DNA from: Stutzerimonas degradans
Lineage (GTDB): Bacteria; Pseudomonadota; Gammaproteobacteria; Pseudomonadales; Pseudomonadaceae
Assembly: GCF_024448505.1 (NCBI RefSeq)
Contig: NZ_JAMOHV010000006.1
Coordinates: 1 to 64,000 of the forward strand
Direction: 5' to 3'
Length of the DNA: 64,000 nt
Part shown: one piece after another, positions 60,577 through 64,000 of the stretch
Layout: each line of letters starts with the position of its first letter
Numbering within the stretch: position 1 is the first letter of the stretch
The notes under the pieces: generated by a model
Database searches by the model: none
What the model was told of the DNA's origin: nothing
Seen by the model: only the letters and a program-made list of their open reading frames with translations
Program-made: the position numbers and the translations under genes

Positions 60577-61857
60577 ATGAACAGTTTCCAGTGCGCGACC
60601 GGCGAGCCGGCTCAACCCGACGCGCAGCCCTCCCCCGACGCCGTGGACCGCGCCGCCTTCACGGAGAAGGGCACACCACGCTTCACCCGCACCGTGCTGG
60701 CGCTGTTCGCCGGCGGCTTCGCGACCTTCGCCCTGCTCTACTGCGTGCAACCGCTGATGCCCATGCTGTCGCAGGCGTTCGCCATCAACGCGGCGCAAAG
60801 CAGTCTGGTGCTGTCGTCCTCGACCATCACCCTGGCGATCGGCCTGCTGCTCACCGGGCCGATCTCCGATGCCATCGGGCGCAAGTCGGTGATGGTCACC
60901 GCGTTGCTGGCCGCCGCGCTGTTCACCCTGCTCAGCGCGGTGATGCCCGGCTGGCATGGCGTGCTGTTGATGCGTGCCCTCGTCGGACTGGCACTGAGCG
61001 GACTGGCGGCGGTGGCGATGACCTATCTGAGTGAGGAGATCGATCCACGGCACCTCGGCCTGGCGATGGGCCTGTACATCGGCGGCAATGCGATCGGCGG
61101 CATGAGCGGCCGGCTGATCAGCGGCGTGCTGGTCGATTACCTGCCGTGGCAGAGCGTACTGACGGTGATGGGCGGGCTGGCGCTGTTAGCCGCACTGCTG
61201 TTCTGGCGCTTTCTGCCCGAATCGCGGCACTTCCGTCCGCGCCCATTGCGTCCGCGCGGGCTGGTGCAGGGCTACGCCATGCACTTTCGCGATGCCGGCC
61301 TGCCGTGGCTGTTCCTGCAGGCATTCCTGCTGATGGGCAGCTTCGTCACGCTGTTCAATTACATCGGCTACCGGTTGATCGCCGCGCCGTTCGAGCTCAG
61401 CCAGACGCTGGTCGGCCTGCTGGCGGTGGTCTACCTGTCGGGCATCTACAGCTCGGCGCAGGCCGGTGCGCTGGCCGACCGGATCGGCCGGCGCAAGGTG
61501 CTCTGGGCGATGATCGTGCTGATGCTGGGCGGGCTGGGGCTGACGCTGTTCGATGTACTGGCAGTCATCCTGCCGGGCATGCTGCTGTTTACCTTCGGCT
61601 TCTTCGGCGCGCATTCGGTAGCCAGCAGCTGGATTGGCCGCCGCGCCACCCAGGCGCGGGGTCAGGCGTCGTCGCTGTACCTGTTCGGCTATTACCTGGG
61701 CTCCAGCATCGCCGGAACGCTGGGCGGGCTGTTCTGGCATGCCGGCGGCTGGATTGGCGTAGGCCTGTTCATCGCCGCCCTGCTGCTGGTCTCGCTGCTG
61801 GTCGCGCTGCATCTGGCACGCTTGCCGGCCACGCCGGAAAACCACGCACGCGGATAG
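60577..61857 (+). CDS. MFS transporter
   Basis: 426 residues with 12 hydrophobic helices. MFS signatures: GPISDAIGRKSVM between helices 2 and 3 and ALADRIGRRKV in the second half. It resembles YnfM/arabinose-efflux type exporters. The start at 60577 (MNSFQCATGEP) is chosen because upstream in-frame codons run into the operator; a later Met is possible. Controlled presumably by the divergent LysR protein. Substrate unknown. Confidence 0.88.
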   Translation: MNSFQCATGEPAQPDAQPSPDAVDRAAFTEKGTPRFTRTVLALFAGGFATFALLYCVQPLMPMLSQAFAINAAQSSLVLSSSTITLAIGLLLTGPISDAIGRKSVMVTALLAAALFTLLSAVMPGWHGVLLMRALVGLALSGLAAVAMTYLSEEIDPRHLGLAMGLYIGGNAIGGMSGRLISGVLVDYLPWQSVLTVMGGLALLAALLFWRFLPESRHFRPRPLRPRGLVQGYAMHFRDAGLPWLFLQAFLLMGSFVTLFNYIGYRLIAAPFELSQTLVGLLAVVYLSGIYSSAQAGALADRIGRRKVLWAMIVLMLGGLGLTLFDVLAVILPGMLLFTFGFFGAHSVASSWIGRRATQARGQASSLYLFGYYLGSSIAGTLGGLFWHAGGWIGVGLFIAALLLVSLLVALHLARLPATPENHARG

Positions 61858-61887
61858 CAAAACGCCCCGCATGAGCGGGGCGTTTTG
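61858..61887. terminator. Bidirectional terminator between the MFS gene and hemE
   Basis: Perfect 13-bp stem CAAAACGCCCCGC / GCGGGGCGTTTTG around ATGA, with A- and T-runs serving both convergent genes. Confidence 0.92.
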
Positions 61888-61902
61888 TCGTGCGCCAGGT
61901 GC

Positions 61903-62967
61903 TTAGCGGTGGTACTGCGCCGACAGCTCGTGCACGGCCTCGATGAACGCGCCGGCGTGCGCCGGATCGACTTCTGGGGTGATGCCGTGACCAAGGTTGA
62001 ACACGTGGCCGTTGCCTTGGCCGAAGCTGGCGAGGATACGGCCAACCTCGGCACGAATCGCCTCCGGCTTGGCATACAGCACGCTGGGGTCCATGTTGCC
62101 CTGCAGCGCGACCTTGTCACCGACCCGCGCACGGGCGCTGCCGATATCGCAGGTCCAGTCCAGACCGAGTGCCTCGGCACCGGCATCTGCCATCGACTCC
62201 AGCCACAGCCCGCCGCCCTTGGTGAAGAGGATCACCGGCACGCGGCGGCCGTCATGCTCGCGGATCAGCCCGTCGACGATTTTCTGCATGTAAGCCAGGG
62301 AGAATTCCTGGTAAGCCGCCGCCGACAGGCTGCCGCCCCAGGAGTCGAAGATCTGCACGGCCTGCGCGCCGGCACGAATCTGGCCGTTGAGGTAGGCGGT
62401 GACCGATTGCGCCAGCTTGTCGAGCAGTGCATGCATCGCCGCCGGATCGCTGTAGAGCATCGCCTTGGATTTGCGGAAATCTTTCGACGAGCCGCCTTCG
62501 ACCATGTAGGTCGCCAGAGTCCAGGGGCTGCCGGAGAAGCCGATCAGCGGCACGCGGCCGTTGAGTTCGCGGCGGATGGTGCGCACGGCGTCCATCACGT
62601 AACCCAGATCCTTTTCCGGATCGGGGATCGGCAGCGCGTCGATGTCCGCGGCGCTGCTGACCACCTTCTTGAAGCGCGGCCCTTCGCCGGTCTCGAAGTA
62701 CAGCCCAAGACCCATGGCGTCCGGCACGGTGAGGATGTCGGAGAACAGGATCGCCGCATCCAGCGGATAGCGATCCAACGGCTGCAGGGTCACCTCGCAG
62801 GCCAGCTCCGGATTCATGCACAGGCTCATGAAGTCGCCGGCCTTGGCGCGGCTGGCGCGGTATTCCGGCAGGTAGCGGCCGGCCTGGCGCATCATCCACA
62901 CCGGGGTGACGTCGACAGGCTGCTTGAGCAGGGCACGAAGGAAGCGATCGTTCTTCAAGGTGGTCAT
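61903..62967 (-). CDS. hemE: Uroporphyrinogen decarboxylase
   Basis: Removes four carboxyl groups from uroporphyrinogen III to give coproporphyrinogen III. 354 residues. The signature [16 protein letters not shown] near residue 23 and [17 protein letters not shown] are present. The start at 62967 ([12 protein letters not shown]) gives the family N-terminus; an in-frame ATG at 63018 adds unrelated residues. gltD lies upstream on the same strand, separated by a strong hairpin. Confidence 0.96.
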   Translation of the reverse strand: MTTLKNDRFLRALLKQPVDVTPVWMMRQAGRYLPEYRASRAKAGDFMSLCMNPELACEVTLQPLDRYPLDAAILFSDILTVPDAMGLGLYFETGEGPRFKKVVSSAADIDALPIPDPEKDLGYVMDAVRTIRRELNGRVPLIGFSGSPWTLATYMVEGGSSKDFRKSKAMLYSDPAAMHALLDKLAQSVTAYLNGQIRAGAQAVQIFDSWGGSLSAAAYQEFSLAYMQKIVDGLIREHDGRRVPVILFTKGGGLWLESMADAGAEALGLDWTCDIGSARARVGDKVALQGNMDPSVLYAKPEAIRAEVGRILASFGQGNGHVFNLGHGITPEVDPAHAGAFIEAVHELSAQYHR

Positions 62968-63008
62968 GGCGGGGTCCCGGCAAAAAAGTGCCGTGCATTG
63001 TCGCAAAG

Positions 63009-63048
63009 CGGAAAACAAAAGGCACGGCGAGTGCCGTGCCTTTTCCGC
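63009..63048 (-). terminator. Terminator after gltD
   Basis: Stem AAAAGGCACGGC / GCCGTGCCTTTT with GAGT loop, extended outward by GCGGAAAA / TTTTCCGC. It lies between the gltD stop and the hemE start on the minus strand, so hemE needs its own promoter. Confidence 0.88.
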
Positions 63049-63088
63049 GAGCTTGATTCATGTCAGGCGCGGCGCGCCCGGCACGGGC

Positions 63089-64000
<912 letters not shown>

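Overview
The window is about 64 kb of high-GC chromosome from a gamma-proteobacterium of the genus Pseudomonas in the broad sense. A P. stutzeri-like (Stutzerimonas) background is my best guess. The basis is gene content, protein similarity to recalled Pseudomonas sequences, and long runs of gene order that match the P. aeruginosa PAO1 map as I remember it (no database was consulted). Coding density is high, no gap between genes exceeds 300 bases, and I see no insertion sequence, prophage, integrase, CRISPR array or rRNA gene.

Layout. (1) 0-10 kb: tyrosyl-tRNA synthetase, an M23 murein peptidase with anmK, the Fe-S carrier erpA, argC, hemJ, a zinc-ribbon/DUF805 membrane protein, a Ycf46-like AAA ATPase, a HIT protein, coq7 and an OsmC protein. 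(2) 10-16.6 kb: the cAMP receptor vfr, then a compact trpE-trpG-trpD-trpC operon preceded by a Trp-rich leader peptide, with gph and rpe upstream. (3) 16.6-27.2 kb: a probable GABA/5-aminovalerate unit on one strand, with a two-component system, a four-gene ABC importer, and gabD and gabT. (4) 27-31 kb: a DUF3530 protein, DjlA, and the murein-recycling genes amgK and murU. (5) 30.8-38.5 kb: lptD-surA-pdxA-ksgA-apaG-apaH-glpE. (6) 38.7-43.6 kb: the stress module prkA-yeaH-ycgB(spoVR). (7) 43.7-52 kb: cca, folK, folB, plsY, tsaD, then the macromolecular-synthesis operon rpsU-dnaG-rpoD and a tRNA with a CAU anticodon. (8) 52-64 kb: an SLC13-type transporter, metY, trxC, an orphan 97-residue protein, a DUF4105/DUF3015 envelope pair, a lipoprotein, a LysR/MFS divergent pair, hemE and the 3' part of gltD.

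How the parts work together. Three enzymes of Pseudomonas-type anhydro-MurNAc recycling (AnmK, AmgK, MurU) lie in one window. The two-component system, importer and catabolic enzymes form a coherent sense-import-degrade unit for omega-amino acids. LptD and SurA form an outer-membrane assembly pair, and rpsU/dnaG/rpoD couple translation, replication and transcription.

Most of the window is conserved core genome, and I did not find an obviously new multi-gene defence or mobile system. The best new-looking signals are regulatory: an IscR type-1-like site over the erpA promoter, a trp attenuation leader controlling all four trp genes, and perfect dyads before vfr, gabT, the importer operon and the LysR/MFS pair. 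There are also a few poorly characterised proteins (DUF4105/DUF3015 pair, Ycf46-like ATPase, DUF3530 pseudo-hydrolase) and a Cca enzyme with an Asp-to-Glu change in its catalytic DxD motif.
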